This document shows, piece after piece, positions 44,215 through 52,828 of a stretch of 58,819 bases of DNA. Where the stretch lies: NCBI RefSeq assembly GCF_021606685.1, contig NZ_WKCB01000031.1, forward strand, positions 1 to 58,819, in the 5' to 3' direction. Each line of letters opens with the position of its first letter. Position 1 is the first letter of the stretch. The position numbers and the translations under genes are program-made. Under the pieces are notes generated by a model. It ran no database searches, had not been told where the DNA came from, and saw nothing but the letters and a program-made list of their open reading frames with translations. This DNA comes from Pseudomonas syringae (GTDB lineage Bacteria; Pseudomonadota; Gammaproteobacteria; Pseudomonadales; Pseudomonadaceae).

Positions 44215-44743
44215 ACCGGCGCACACCCCGGGGGTTGCTCAGGTAGCGGCGCAGGAAGGTCCCGGCGTAGGCCCAGCACGCCACCGACAGGTAGCAGATC
44301 ACCAGGTACAGCCCGGCAAACACCCACACCTGCCCGGCGTCGCCGTCCGCCACGAACAGCCCCATGCCCGCCACGCAGGCCAGCCAGGCCTTGGGGTTGA
44401 GCCACTGCATGATCGCGCCATAGAGCATCGACGGCGCGGTGGCGCTGCCATCGGCGTCCAAGCGGCCATCGTCTACCGCCAGTTTCCAGGCCATGTACAG
44501 CAAAAAGGCCACCCCGCCCCACTGGATCAGTTGGGTCAACAGCGGCCAGCGCAGCAGCACCTCATGCAGGCCAAGGCCGATCAACACCAGCAGCAGGGTG
44601 AAGCCGACGGCGGCGCCGAACACGTGTTTTTGGCTGGCGACAAAACCAAAACGTGCACCTGAACTGAGGGCCACCACATTCACCGGGCCCGGCGTGATGG
44701 ACGTGGCCAGGGCGAAGGCTGCCATGGAAATGATCATGCTCAT
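44156..44743 (-). CDS. LysE/RhtB-family amino acid exporter
   Basis: 195 residues, inner membrane, with about six helices. The N-terminal family motif SITPGPVNVVALSSGARFG (residues 14-32) is clear, and NPKAWLACVA is the second signature. ATG 44743 is preceded by AAGGGA. The gene overlaps the AraC regulator tail-to-tail and is divergent from the exported hydrolase. The substrate is unknown. Confidence 0.92.
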   Translation of the reverse strand: MSMIISMAAFALATSITPGPVNVVALSSGARFGFVASQKHVFGAAVGFTLLLVLIGLGLHEVLLRWPLLTQLIQWGGVAFLLYMAWKLAVDDGRLDADGSATAPSMLYGAIMQWLNPKAWLACVAGMGLFVADGDAGQVWVFAGLYLVICYLSVACWAYAGTFLRRYLSNPRGVRRFNRSMAALLVASVGYLLMA

Positions 44744-44904
44744 TGCAGTTCCCTTTTCAGGATGGGGCGTGAAGAGGCCCCAACGGTATAAGACCCATCC
44801 AAAACGGTATTGAACAAAATCACCCTGGGCCGACAATCCCTGTCGGGGCCGGTGCTAGAGTTGATGCCCAACTGTTGGATTGATCACTGCAAAAAGGAAT
44901 CGCC

Positions 44905-45747
44905 ATGTCACGTCGTCTACTGGCAGCTGCCTGCCTGTTGTTGTCTTTCTCTGCGGCCCAGGCCGCCGAACGCTGGGAAACCCTGCCGCCGACACCCGCC
45001 CCCGTGGCCGCTGCCAACACCGGCTACGCCGCCGTCAATGGCATCAAGATCTACTACACGCGCACCGGCCACGGCTCGCCGGTGGTGCTGCTGCATGGCG
45101 GCTTGGCCAACTCCGATTACTGGGGTAATCAGGTCAAGGCCTTGTCGGCCAAGCACACGGTGATCAGCCTCGACAGCCGTGGCCACGGGCGCAGTTCGCG
45201 GGATGAAAAACCCTTTGGCTACGACCTGATGGCCGACGACGTGGTGGCCGTACTCGACAGCCTGAAAATCCCCCGCGCCGATATCGTCGGCTGGAGCGAC
45301 GGCGCAATCATCGGTATCGACCTGGCCCTGCGACACCCGGACCGTATCGGCAAAGTGTTCGCCTTCGCCGCCAACACCCAGACCGCCGGCGTAAAAGAGG
45401 GCGTGGAGAAAAACCCGACCTTCGCGGCCTATATCGAACGCGCCGGCAAGGAGTACGCGAAGTTGTCGCCGACGCCCAAAGAGTACAACGCGTTTGTGGA
45501 GCAGATCAGCCATATGTGGGCCAGCCAACCGAACTGGACCGATGCCCAGTTGGCGAGCATCAAGACGCCGATCCTGATTGCCGATGGCGACCATGACGAA
45601 GCGATCAAGCGCGAGCACACCGAGTACATGGCCGCGACGATTCCCGGTGCCGGCCTGCTGATTCTGCCGAACACCAGCCACTTCGCCTTCCTGCAAGACC
45701 CGGCGTTGTTCAATGCTGCGCTGCTGGGTTTCCTCGACAGCAAATAA
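44905..45747 (+). CDS. Exported alpha/beta hydrolase
   Basis: 280 residues with a Sec signal peptide (MSRRLLAAACLLLSFSAAQA). The oxyanion HGG is in VVLLHGGLANSDYWG. The nucleophile elbow is GWSDGA (near residue 132), the acid lies in IADGDHDEAI and the base is in NTSHFAF. This gives a complete Ser-Asp-His triad. It is a periplasmic esterase or lactonase-type enzyme of unknown substrate. AAGGAA lies before the ATG. Confidence 0.88.
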   Translation: MSRRLLAAACLLLSFSAAQAAERWETLPPTPAPVAAANTGYAAVNGIKIYYTRTGHGSPVVLLHGGLANSDYWGNQVKALSAKHTVISLDSRGHGRSSRDEKPFGYDLMADDVVAVLDSLKIPRADIVGWSDGAIIGIDLALRHPDRIGKVFAFAANTQTAGVKEGVEKNPTFAAYIERAGKEYAKLSPTPKEYNAFVEQISHMWASQPNWTDAQLASIKTPILIADGDHDEAIKREHTEYMAATIPGAGLLILPNTSHFAFLQDPALFNAALLGFLDSK

Positions 45748-45949
45748 CCCGCGTGACCTCACCTACCACTGACGATCCGGCGCCTTCACCTGGCCGGGTC
45801 GGTAGTCGACCTCGACTGTTGATCAATGAAAAATGCGCGCCGTGGGATCCCCGGCAAATGGGCTGATGCAGGTTGCACCGCCTGGGCGAGGTCAACCTGG
45901 CACAGTTGGCCGAGGATTTTGACCAGCGCTGTCGCGTGGCAATGCTGCC

Positions 45950-46579
45950 TTAGCGCTGGGAGGGGATGCGGATATCGCCGTCGCGGCACTGGGTTTTCAC
46001 ACTGCGAGGGCAGCCGGCAAACGCCAGGTCCTTGGTCAGGCACACGCGCACTTCCGACAGCACCTTGCCCTTGCAGATCACCGCCAGCCCATGGTCGCCC
46101 AGGCGCGGGTTGCTCTCACGAAACAACGCCTCGATCTCACGCGCGGGCAACGACGGTGGTGTATTGAACGGCTGCAGTTGCGCGGGGATCACCACCGCGC
46201 CCAGCGCCGCATCGGTTTTGTCCAGGTAGGCCAACGGCTCGAGACCTGTGCAGGTGCCGTGCTTGGCCCATTCATGCTTGAGCAACGAACGCGTCGGGAA
46301 CAACGCCGCACCTTTGTCCAGCGCTTGCGCATTCAGCTGCGACTGCGGCGCACACGATGCCGGCCAACCGCCCTTCGCGTACTGTGGCCACAAGCCGTGC
46401 AGCACAAAACCGTAGCCTTTGCCCGAACACTGTTCGTTGCCCGGGTGCGTCAGGCAAAACGTCGGCGACCACGACAGCGACAGCACATAAAAATCAAACT
46501 CCCCAGGCGTGTCTTGGCTACGGGGGGCAGCCATCGCGCTGGTGGCCAGTGCCAGCCACAGCAAAATCCAGTATTTCAT
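45950..46579 (-). CDS. Secreted ribonuclease T2
   Basis: 209 residues. After a signal peptide (MKYWILLWLALATSAMA) come both active-site segments, FVLHGLWPQ (first catalytic His) and KHEWAKHGTC (second His and the Glu). Several cysteines suit disulfides in the periplasm. The enzyme cuts RNA without base preference through a 2',3'-cyclic phosphate, like E. coli RNase I. The 200-base gap between it and the upstream hydrolase holds only a short open stretch. Confidence 0.93.
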   Translation of the reverse strand: MKYWILLWLALATSAMAAPRSQDTPGEFDFYVLSLSWSPTFCLTHPGNEQCSGKGYGFVLHGLWPQYAKGGWPASCAPQSQLNAQALDKGAALFPTRSLLKHEWAKHGTCTGLEPLAYLDKTDAALGAVVIPAQLQPFNTPPSLPAREIEALFRESNPRLGDHGLAVICKGKVLSEVRVCLTKDLAFAGCPRSVKTQCRDGDIRIPSQR

Positions 46580-46937
46580 TCGTCTACTCCTTGGAAAAAA
46601 CCAGGTATATCGCGACTCGCCGGGTGATGGGGGCTACATAGTTGTTCAGCCGCTGGCGGCGGGATGGGCGCGGGCAATAGCCGCGCGCGCCGCATAATCG
46701 CGCACGCCGCCGTCGCGCTGCCCTCTCACAGCCACCAGGACGAACCTGGCGCTTTCTACAAAGCGGGTCCACGCTCAACTCAGTGAGACGCACACGGCGC
46801 GTCAAGCCCGCTGTTTTTCTGATGCATTTTCAGCCGTTGGGCAGTATCCACCGACCCACCTGGACGCGCCACACCCCCTTAGCATGACAATTGCATTACA
46901 CTTTTATGACACTCATCCCGCTGCGGGGGCACAGACG
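46580..46937. other. Intergenic region before the Nudix gene
   Basis: About 360 bases between the divergent RNase T2 and Nudix genes. No gene, repeat or clear promoter was recognised. The part at 46660-46720 is very GC-rich (CGCGCGCGCCGC). Confidence 0.4.
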
Positions 46938-47300
46938 ATGAAAATCAGGGCAACGGTTATTTGCGAACACGAGGGGCACATCCTCTTCGTGCGCAAGGCC
47001 AGATCAAAATGGGCATTGCCGGGCGGCAAGGTCGAGCGCGACGAACGCCCGGTGGGCGCCGCCGAACGCGAGCTGGAAGAAGAAACCGGTTTGAACGTGG
47101 ACGGGTTGCTCTACCTGCAGGAACTCAAAGCCCGCGACACCCTGCACCATGTGTTCGAGGCCTCGGTGGTCAATATCGCGCAAGCGCGGCCGTGCAATGA
47201 GATCGTCGATTGCCAGTGGTACGCCTTTGGCGCCGTGGACGAGTTGGACACCACTGACGCGACCCGCCATATCGTCAAATCCTTTCTACGTCGGCTGTAG
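46938..47300 (+). CDS. Nudix hydrolase
   Basis: 120 residues. The Nudix box is complete: G at the start of GGKVERDERPVGAAERELEE, followed by ETGL (residues about 35-58), with the REXXEE metal-binding core. These enzymes cleave nucleoside diphosphates linked to another moiety; the substrate cannot be read. ATG 46938 gives the short N-terminus typical of this size class. It is tail-to-tail with the next gene at five bases. Confidence 0.9.
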   Translation: MKIRATVICEHEGHILFVRKARSKWALPGGKVERDERPVGAAERELEEETGLNVDGLLYLQELKARDTLHHVFEASVVNIAQARPCNEIVDCQWYAFGAVDELDTTDATRHIVKSFLRRL

Positions 47301-47305
47301 ATCGC

Positions 47306-47953
47306 TCAGGGTCGTGGCAGCCACTTGGCGAGGGTTTTCTCAAGCGCCGCATTGCGTGTCAGAAACTTGAGCAGCATGCCCACAGGCACCGCGGCAATGA
47401 TCACCCACGCTGCCACCTTCACAATCAACCCTGTGTTATTCATAAGAAATTCGTTCAGCGGGTGAATCATCAGTGCCAGCGCAAAAAGGCATATAAAGGG
47501 CACGATGTACCACACCAAGGCCAGCCAGCAATTCCTTTTCATACGGGCCAAACGTGTCTGCGCACTGTCCACCCCTTCCCGATCAAGCCTGGAGCCGGCC
47601 GTCATCGCGATGGGATAAATCTTCGTAATCACCAGCACGTCGCCGTCCAGCGTGACATCTGCGAACTTCCATCCCCAATCGTGGTAGCGCTTTCGACTCA
47701 CCCACTGGCCCAATAATCGCTTGAAGAAGTACAGGTCCCAGCGGGGGTGACGTTTAAAACATCGAGCAGCGTCATCGACAAACAACAGTGCACTTTTCGG
47801 TCTGGACAGCACCGTGGAACTGCCCACTGTTGACCTGAACGGGGTCACGTAAAGAAAGCCCTGAGTTCGAGTTCGGAAGTAACCATCACACTGGGGGGTC
47901 GGCGTAAACACACTGACATTCGAGGTGCTGTAATGAATAAAAGCGTCTGGCAT
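47306..47953 (-). CDS. Hypothetical protein with two C-terminal membrane helices
   Basis: 215 residues. A soluble N-terminal domain of about 140 residues, rich in aromatic and basic residues (FFKRLLGQWVSRKRYHDWGWKF), precedes two membrane helices (about 145-163 and 177-196). It has no signal peptide and no recognised family. The base composition is more AT-rich than the neighbours, so it could be acquired. Confidence 0.6.
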   Translation of the reverse strand: MPDAFIHYSTSNVSVFTPTPQCDGYFRTRTQGFLYVTPFRSTVGSSTVLSRPKSALLFVDDAARCFKRHPRWDLYFFKRLLGQWVSRKRYHDWGWKFADVTLDGDVLVITKIYPIAMTAGSRLDREGVDSAQTRLARMKRNCWLALVWYIVPFICLFALALMIHPLNEFLMNNTGLIVKVAAWVIIAAVPVGMLLKFLTRNAALEKTLAKWLPRP

Positions 47954-48203
47954 GGGCGGGGCTCAGGGCAAAAAAGCTGGATCATACGCAGGTGAACAAT
48001 AGGCCAGCAACGCAAAATGGGCCTTTTGCCACCACCCTGATCTAAAGTCGGTAAATCGCGCAGACCTAATCCGGGACAGCTCTCAGTGCGCTACGGGCAC
48101 ACATGGCATCAGCGCTCTTGACGCGGGGTGGTAGTGCTGCACAGCGCCATTGCTGCTGGCGCTATTACGGCACGCTCGACATAGCCACCCACGCCGTCAG
48201 CGG

Positions 48204-48452
48204 CTAGCCCACCGCCGCAAACCCACGGCGCCCGGCCTTGATCTCGGTGCGCAGTTCGCCGATCAGGTTTGCGATGGAACGGATGCTGTCCAAACCTTCG
48301 GGAGACACGCAGGTCAGCAGCAGGTCGACACGACCAGACACCGGCTCAAACACACGGATACGCAGCGAGCCGTCACTGTTCACAGTGCAATCACACGCAA
48401 GGGGCAGGAAGCCCGACGCCATGATGCGGTTGAATTCGACGATAGAAATCAT
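48204..48452 (-). CDS. DUF1652 protein
   Basis: 82 residues starting MISIVEFNRIMASGFLPLAC, with LRIRVFEPVSGRVDLLLTCV in the middle, the pattern of DUF1652 proteins known mainly from pseudomonads. The role is unknown. AGGGGG precedes ATG 48452. It is divergent from the diguanylate cyclase gene. Confidence 0.8.
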   Translation of the reverse strand: MISIVEFNRIMASGFLPLACDCTVNSDGSLRIRVFEPVSGRVDLLLTCVSPEGLDSIRSIANLIGELRTEIKAGRRGFAAVG

Positions 48453-48696
48453 GCTCAGCCCCCTGCCCTGGGCTGCACCCGGACGTTGTGATGCACACAG
48501 AGTAGATGAGGTTTTGCGCCGTATCGAAGTATTCTTCCAGATGTGCCAACCACAGCGCATTTAAGCGTAAAACCGCCGACTCGCTGACGCCAGAAAACCC
48601 AACTGCCGACCTCTCGTCTGCTGCCCTGGCTGGCGCTTGACTCCGCGCTTCGATCAAAAGAGGCTTTGGCTATTCGCCATCATCCCGAGCCTTCCA

Positions 48697-49641
48697 ATGA
48701 GCATCGCCCCTCCGAGCCAGCCCGACAGTGACGTGTACAAAACCCTGCTGGAGTCGACCAAGGCCATCCCCTGGCGCATCGACTGGCAGACCATGACCTT
48801 CAGCTATATCGGCCCGCAGATCGAGGCGTTGCTCGGCTGGACCCCGCACAGCTGGGTCAGCGTCGACGACTGGGTCGAGCGCATGCACCCGGATGACCGC
48901 GAATACGTGGTGAATTTCTGCGTGTCGCAATCGCGCGCCGGCGTCGACCACGAGGCGGATTACCGCGCACTGACGGTGAACGGCGACTACGTGTGGATTC
49001 GCGACGTGGTGCACGTGGTACGCAAGGACGGCGAAGTCGAGGCGCTGATCGGCTTTATGTTCGATATCAGCGAGCGCAAGAAGACCGAAGAACACCTGGT
49101 GCGCCTGCAAAAGCAACTCGAGGAATACTCCTATCAGGACGGCCTCACCGGTATCGCCAACCGGCGCATGTTCGACACCGTGCTGGAACGGGAATGGGCC
49201 AGTGCGCAGCGCAGCCAGTTACCCCTGTCGCTGATCATCCTCGATATCGATTTTTTCAAGCAATACAACGACCATTACGGGCACATCAAGGGCGACGAAT
49301 GCCTGCGCCAGGTCGCGCGTACGCTGTCGCAGGCGGCGAACCGGCCACGGGATTTCATCGCGCGCATTGGCGGTGAGGAGTTTGTCTGGCTGCTGCCGGA
49401 AACCGACGCGGCATCGGCCCGGCAGGTGGCGCGACGGTGCCTGCATCTGATCCGTCAGCAGCAGATCGAACACGGCTTTTCAACGGTGTCGAACCTGCTG
49501 ACCTTGAGCCTGGGCGTGGGTACGCGAATCGTCACCCCCGACCAGCCGATGCTGGAGTTTGTCGAAGAGGTCGACAAGTTGCTCTACCAGGCCAAACGCA
49601 ATGGGCGGATGCGTGCGGAGTTTGCCGGCGATAACGTTTGA
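48697..49641 (+). CDS. PAS-GGDEF diguanylate cyclase
   Basis: 314 residues. A PAS domain (about 15-130, with LGWTPHSWVSVDDWVERMHPDD and a PAC end GFMFDISERKK) is joined by a coiled coil to a GGDEF domain (about 150-305). The active site is IGGEEF, compatible with cyclic-di-GMP synthesis. The inhibitory I-site RPRD lies five residues before it, so product feedback is expected. No membrane segment is seen, so it is a cytosolic sensor. ATG 48697 was chosen because it begins the conserved part. Confidence 0.93.
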   Translation: MSIAPPSQPDSDVYKTLLESTKAIPWRIDWQTMTFSYIGPQIEALLGWTPHSWVSVDDWVERMHPDDREYVVNFCVSQSRAGVDHEADYRALTVNGDYVWIRDVVHVVRKDGEVEALIGFMFDISERKKTEEHLVRLQKQLEEYSYQDGLTGIANRRMFDTVLEREWASAQRSQLPLSLIILDIDFFKQYNDHYGHIKGDECLRQVARTLSQAANRPRDFIARIGGEEFVWLLPETDAASARQVARRCLHLIRQQQIEHGFSTVSNLLTLSLGVGTRIVTPDQPMLEFVEEVDKLLYQAKRNGRMRAEFAGDNV

Positions 49642-49662
49642 CGTCGGGGTCAAATCGCGGGC

Positions 49663-49700
49663 AAAAAAAATCCCAAGTAGCTGATGGAAACTTGGGATTT
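49663..49700 (-). terminator. Rho-independent terminator of the small RNA
   Basis: On the minus strand AAATCCCAAGT pairs with ACTTGGGATTT as an 11-pair stem around 11 bases, followed by TTTTTTTT. On the plus strand the stem is followed by AAAAATG, so it ends minus-strand transcripts. Confidence 0.85.
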
Positions 49701-49730
49701 AAAAATGCATAAACCGTGGGAGGTGAACGC
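49663..49730 (-). ncRNA. Candidate small RNA with exposed anti-Shine-Dalgarno stretch
   Basis: A promoter (see 49737-49765) would start a minus-strand transcript near 49730. It would run through GUUCACCUCCCACGG and an A/U-rich segment to a hairpin AAAUCCCAAGU / ACUUGGGAUUU (49700-49690 with 49678-49668) followed by eight U at 49670-49663. The length is about 68 bases. The leading CACCUCCC is unpaired and complementary to GGGAGGUG ribosome sites, the kind of seed found in Hfq-type regulators. I cannot assign it to a named family. Confidence 0.55.
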
Positions 49731-49736
49731 CCGGCT

Positions 49737-49765
49737 ATAGTACCGATTGCGAAAACCTGTAACAA
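49737..49765 (-). promoter_or_regulatory. Sigma-70 type promoter for the small RNA
   Basis: On the minus strand TTGTTA (49765-49760) and TACTAT (49742-49737) are separated by exactly 17 bases, close to consensus, placing the start near 49730. Confidence 0.6.
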
Positions 49766-49963
49766 CAATATTTTATATCCTTCCGTCGGATTAAAAGCAC
49801 TGTAAGTCGTTCAATAACCACACATTTTTAAAGGTAGTAAAGGTTATCAATGCCACTTTTTGGTGCAACTAAGTGTATATATCCATTCATAAAAAGCGGT
49901 TATTGATCAACTTCGTCCAACTGTTTGTGTGTCTGTTGCGAAGTGCCACGCCGCCCACTACGG
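49766..49963. other. AT-rich region between the small RNA and an AraC gene
   Basis: About 200 bases much richer in A and T than the surrounding genes, downstream of the AraC gene and upstream of the small RNA promoter. No reading frame is credible. It may hold activator sites for the small RNA. Confidence 0.4.
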
Positions 49964-50863
49964 CTACCCCTGTTGCTGGCGACGAAACTGCCCCGGCGGC
50001 GCCCCATGGGCCTTGCGAAAACACCGGGAGAAGTACGCCTCATCGGTAAACCCGCAACGGTGGGCAATGGCGCCGATCATCTGCGTGCCGTTGAGCAACA
50101 GCGTGCGCGCCAGTTGCATGCGGCGGTCGAGCACCAGTTGGGAGAAGGGTTTGCCGGTTTCCTTGCGTAGCAAATGCGTCAGGTAGTTGGGCGACAGGAA
50201 CGCCGCGGCGGCGGTGTCCGTCAGGTTCAGCGTCGGCTCATGCAGGTGCTCGCGGATATGCGCCTGCACCCGCGCCAGCGCGTCCCTGCGCCCGCGCCGA
50301 GTGGCGTTGTTGGCAGCAAACGCCTGCAACGGCTCGGCGTAGTGCTCACACACCAGGCCGATCAGTTGAAACAGATAGCCCTTGAGGCGTTCGCGGGCGC
50401 CGAAGCTGCGGTGGGCGTCGAGGTCGCGCATATGCGCGAGCCAGGTTTTCACCGTCTCAAACGCCACATCGTCGAGGATGAAATCCAGCTGTTCCTGAAA
50501 GCGAAACGGCGACAGCTCCGGTGCCTGGCCGATGGGGATGTCTTCCAGGTCCAGCGGGTCGCAGGTCAGCTGCGGCAGGAAAAACGCCTGGCTGAAGTTG
50601 ATCAATATGAATTCGCCGTCCTCGGGATGGGGAATCACATGCAGCCGATGGGGCAGGATAAACGCCAGGGCCTTCTGCGGAAACGGGCGTACGGCGCCAC
50701 CGATATGCTGCACGGTGTCGCCGCCGAGGTTGATCTGGATCTGGAAGTATTCATGCCGATGGGGGCTGCTCAGCGCCGCCCGCCCGCGTTTGTCGCGGAT
50801 GTAGAAGTCGGAGCGGTCGCTGCGCTGCTCCATGCCATAGGTGGTGACGCGGGTGCCTGGCAT
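49964..50863 (-). CDS. AraC-family regulator beside an FAA hydrolase gene
   Basis: 299 residues. The N-terminal sensor contains SSPHRHEYFQIQINLGGDTVQH, and the C-terminal double helix-turn-helix (about 195-295) contains LTDTAAAAFLSPNYLTHLLRKETG and IAHRCGFTDEAYFSRCFRKAHG. It lies 36 bases after the hydrolase gene on the same strand, so it may regulate the module it sits in. Confidence 0.9.
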   Translation of the reverse strand: MPGTRVTTYGMEQRSDRSDFYIRDKRGRAALSSPHRHEYFQIQINLGGDTVQHIGGAVRPFPQKALAFILPHRLHVIPHPEDGEFILINFSQAFFLPQLTCDPLDLEDIPIGQAPELSPFRFQEQLDFILDDVAFETVKTWLAHMRDLDAHRSFGARERLKGYLFQLIGLVCEHYAEPLQAFAANNATRRGRRDALARVQAHIREHLHEPTLNLTDTAAAAFLSPNYLTHLLRKETGKPFSQLVLDRRMQLARTLLLNGTQMIGAIAHRCGFTDEAYFSRCFRKAHGAPPGQFRRQQQG

Positions 50864-50899
50864 AACAGTCTCTCGGGTGGCCTGGGCACCACTGTAGCC

Positions 50900-51595
50900 T
50901 CAACCCTGGCCGAGGGTGAAATTCAGCTCGCCGATGCCGTCGATACCGGCGCTGACGGTGTCCCCCGGTTGCAGTGCGCCGACGCCTGCGGGCGTGCCGG
51001 TGAAGATCAGGTCGCCGGGCTGCAGCGCCACGGACCGGGAGGCGTGGCTGATCACCTCGCTGACTGTCCAGATCTGCTCGCTCAGGTCGCCGATCTGGCG
51101 TTGTTCGCCATTGACCTTGAGCCAGATCGTGCCGCGTGCGGGGTGCCCGGTTGCACTCACCGGTTGCAGCGCAGTGCTCGGCGCCGACTGATCAAAGGCC
51201 TTGGCCCATTCCCACGGGCGTGAAAGCTTTTTCGCCTGGGCTTGCAGGTCGCGGCGGGTCAGGTCGATGCCGACGCCATACCCCCAGACGTGGGACAACG
51301 CCTTGTCAGGGCTGATATCCACCCCGCCCTTGCCGATGGCCACCACCAGTTCGACCTCATGGTGCAGGTCAGCGGTCAGCGGCGGATAGGCGATCACGCC
51401 TTCAGCCGGGACCACCGCGTCCGCCGGTTTCATAAAGAAGAATGGCGGCTCGCGATTGGGGTCGTGGCCCATTTCCCGGGCGTGTTCGCTGTAGTTGCGG
51501 CCCACGCAAAACACGCGGCGCAACGGGAAGCGCGCATCACTGCCCTGTACTGCCAGGGAGGGCGTCTGCGTGGGGGTCAATACATAGTCGGTCAT
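50900..51595 (-). CDS. Fumarylacetoacetate hydrolase-family protein (acylpyruvase type)
   Basis: 231 residues, the length of small FAH enzymes such as fumarylpyruvate hydrolase. RVFCVGRNYSEHAREMG, FFFMKPADAV, LHHEVELVVAIGKGG with the metal-binding Glu pair, and LIFTGTPAGVG are diagnostic. It splits a C-C bond of an acylpyruvate-type intermediate or decarboxylates oxaloacetate. The start at 51595 follows AGAGG. It is probably cotranscribed with the AbrB-type gene 66 bases upstream. Confidence 0.9.
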   Translation of the reverse strand: MTDYVLTPTQTPSLAVQGSDARFPLRRVFCVGRNYSEHAREMGHDPNREPPFFFMKPADAVVPAEGVIAYPPLTADLHHEVELVVAIGKGGVDISPDKALSHVWGYGVGIDLTRRDLQAQAKKLSRPWEWAKAFDQSAPSTALQPVSATGHPARGTIWLKVNGEQRQIGDLSEQIWTVSEVISHASRSVALQPGDLIFTGTPAGVGALQPGDTVSAGIDGIGELNFTLGQG

Positions 51596-51661
51596 GGCCT
51601 GCACCTCTTGGTTTACCTGGCGCCAGTATGGCGAGCGGCGCCGGGGCGCAGTTGGACAGGC

Positions 51662-52714
51662 TTACGCAGATTTTGCACTGAGCGGTGCTTGCACCTGCGG
51701 CGCGCGTGCCAGCAGACGATAGAGCGGCAGGCACGTCGCCTGGATCAACACCATACGGATCACCTGCATCGCCGTCACCAGGGTGACCGCCAGGCCCAAT
51801 GCCTCGGCTGTGAGGCTCATTTCCGGCGCGCTGCCGGGCATCATGCCCAGGGCCAGCGACAGCCACGGCATCCCCAGCCAGCCGCCCAGCGCCCAGGCGG
51901 CGAGCGCCGTGGCTAGCACCGAGCCCGTCAGCAGCACTAACACTTTCGTCAGAAACCCCGGCGCCCGGCGTAGGAAACTGCGGTCGAAGGCGACGCCTAA
52001 TGCGCAGCCGATCAACAACTGGCCCGTGCCACTCAGCCAACCCGGCATGCTCATCGACAAGTTATTACAGCCCACGCCCACCGCACAGATCAGGAACGGC
52101 CCGAACGTCCAGGGGTTGGGCAAGCGGCACTGCTTGAAGCCCAGGGCCGCCAGCCAACCCATCGCAAGGATGAAGATCAGCCACGGCCAGATCACCGGCA
52201 ACGCCGGATGGGCCACTGCGCTCGGCATGCCCCAGGTGACGACGGCAGGCACCGTCAACAGAATCAACAGCAAGCGGACGCTATGCGCCGCAGCAATAAA
52301 GCCCGCGTCTGCCTGACGTTGGCGGCCCAGGTGCACCATCTCGGAGGAATTGGCCGGCATCAAGGCGAAAAACGCAGTGGCCAAGGGCACGCCCCAACGG
52401 TGCAGGATCAGCACCGAGCCCAGCGCCAACACCAGCGTGAGCAACACCGCCACCACGATCAGCCCGAGGTGAGCCGCTACCTGTTGCATCACTGGCAAGG
52501 TGAAGTGGCAGCCGATGGCGACCGCCACGATCAGTTGCCCGGCCTGCCGGCCATAGGGGACTTCTGGCACCAGGCCGCCTGCACAGCGGGTCAGCAAAAC
52601 CGCGACCAGCCCACCGATCACCCACGGCAATGGCCATCCGGCCCAGGTGGCGAAACTGCCGCCCAAAGCCCCGACGATCAAGGTTAAAAGCCAATACTGA
52701 CGAAAAATGAGCAT
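51662..52714 (-). CDS. AbrB-type membrane protein (putative ammonia monooxygenase/transport family)
   Basis: 350 residues with about ten hydrophobic helices and the internal duplication of the AbrB family (motifs LPWVIGGLVAVLLTR and MPGSAPEMSLTAEALG, with MPANSSEMVHLG in the first half). Family members are often linked to regulators or uptake of organic acids; the 'ammonia monooxygenase' label is historical. It is divergent from the LysR gene, with an inverted repeat in between. Confidence 0.85.
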   Translation of the reverse strand: MLIFRQYWLLTLIVGALGGSFATWAGWPLPWVIGGLVAVLLTRCAGGLVPEVPYGRQAGQLIVAVAIGCHFTLPVMQQVAAHLGLIVVAVLLTLVLALGSVLILHRWGVPLATAFFALMPANSSEMVHLGRQRQADAGFIAAAHSVRLLLILLTVPAVVTWGMPSAVAHPALPVIWPWLIFILAMGWLAALGFKQCRLPNPWTFGPFLICAVGVGCNNLSMSMPGWLSGTGQLLIGCALGVAFDRSFLRRAPGFLTKVLVLLTGSVLATALAAWALGGWLGMPWLSLALGMMPGSAPEMSLTAEALGLAVTLVTAMQVIRMVLIQATCLPLYRLLARAPQVQAPLSAKSA

Positions 52715-52762
52715 CCTGTTAAACCCGCCATGGAGAAGAATGGCGACAGGTTATAGACTTGC

Positions 52763-52792
52763 TTTCATCACAGAAAATATCCATTTGTGAAA
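52763..52792. promoter_or_regulatory. Candidate LysR operator
   Basis: TTTCATCACA and ATTTGTGAAA form an imperfect dyad across about 10 bases between the divergent AbrB-type and LysR genes, a position usual for a LysR binding site. Confidence 0.4.
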
Positions 52793-52828
52793 CACGTCAT
52801 CACTCTTTGTTATGCGAACTTTTTGTCT

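Noticed and set aside
45867..45953. 28-codon plus-strand tail (RLHRLGEVNLAQLAEDFDQR) ending TAG
   Set aside because: Could be the end of a decayed gene between the hydrolase and RNase T2, but it is too short and has no start or recognised family.
46884..46937. Earlier start for the Nudix gene
   Set aside because: Adds residues outside the conserved fold; the internal ATG at 46938 gives the usual N-terminus.
47954..48203. Possible gene or RNA between the two-helix protein and DUF1652
   Set aside because: About 250 bases with no ribosome site, promoter or stem pattern that stands out.
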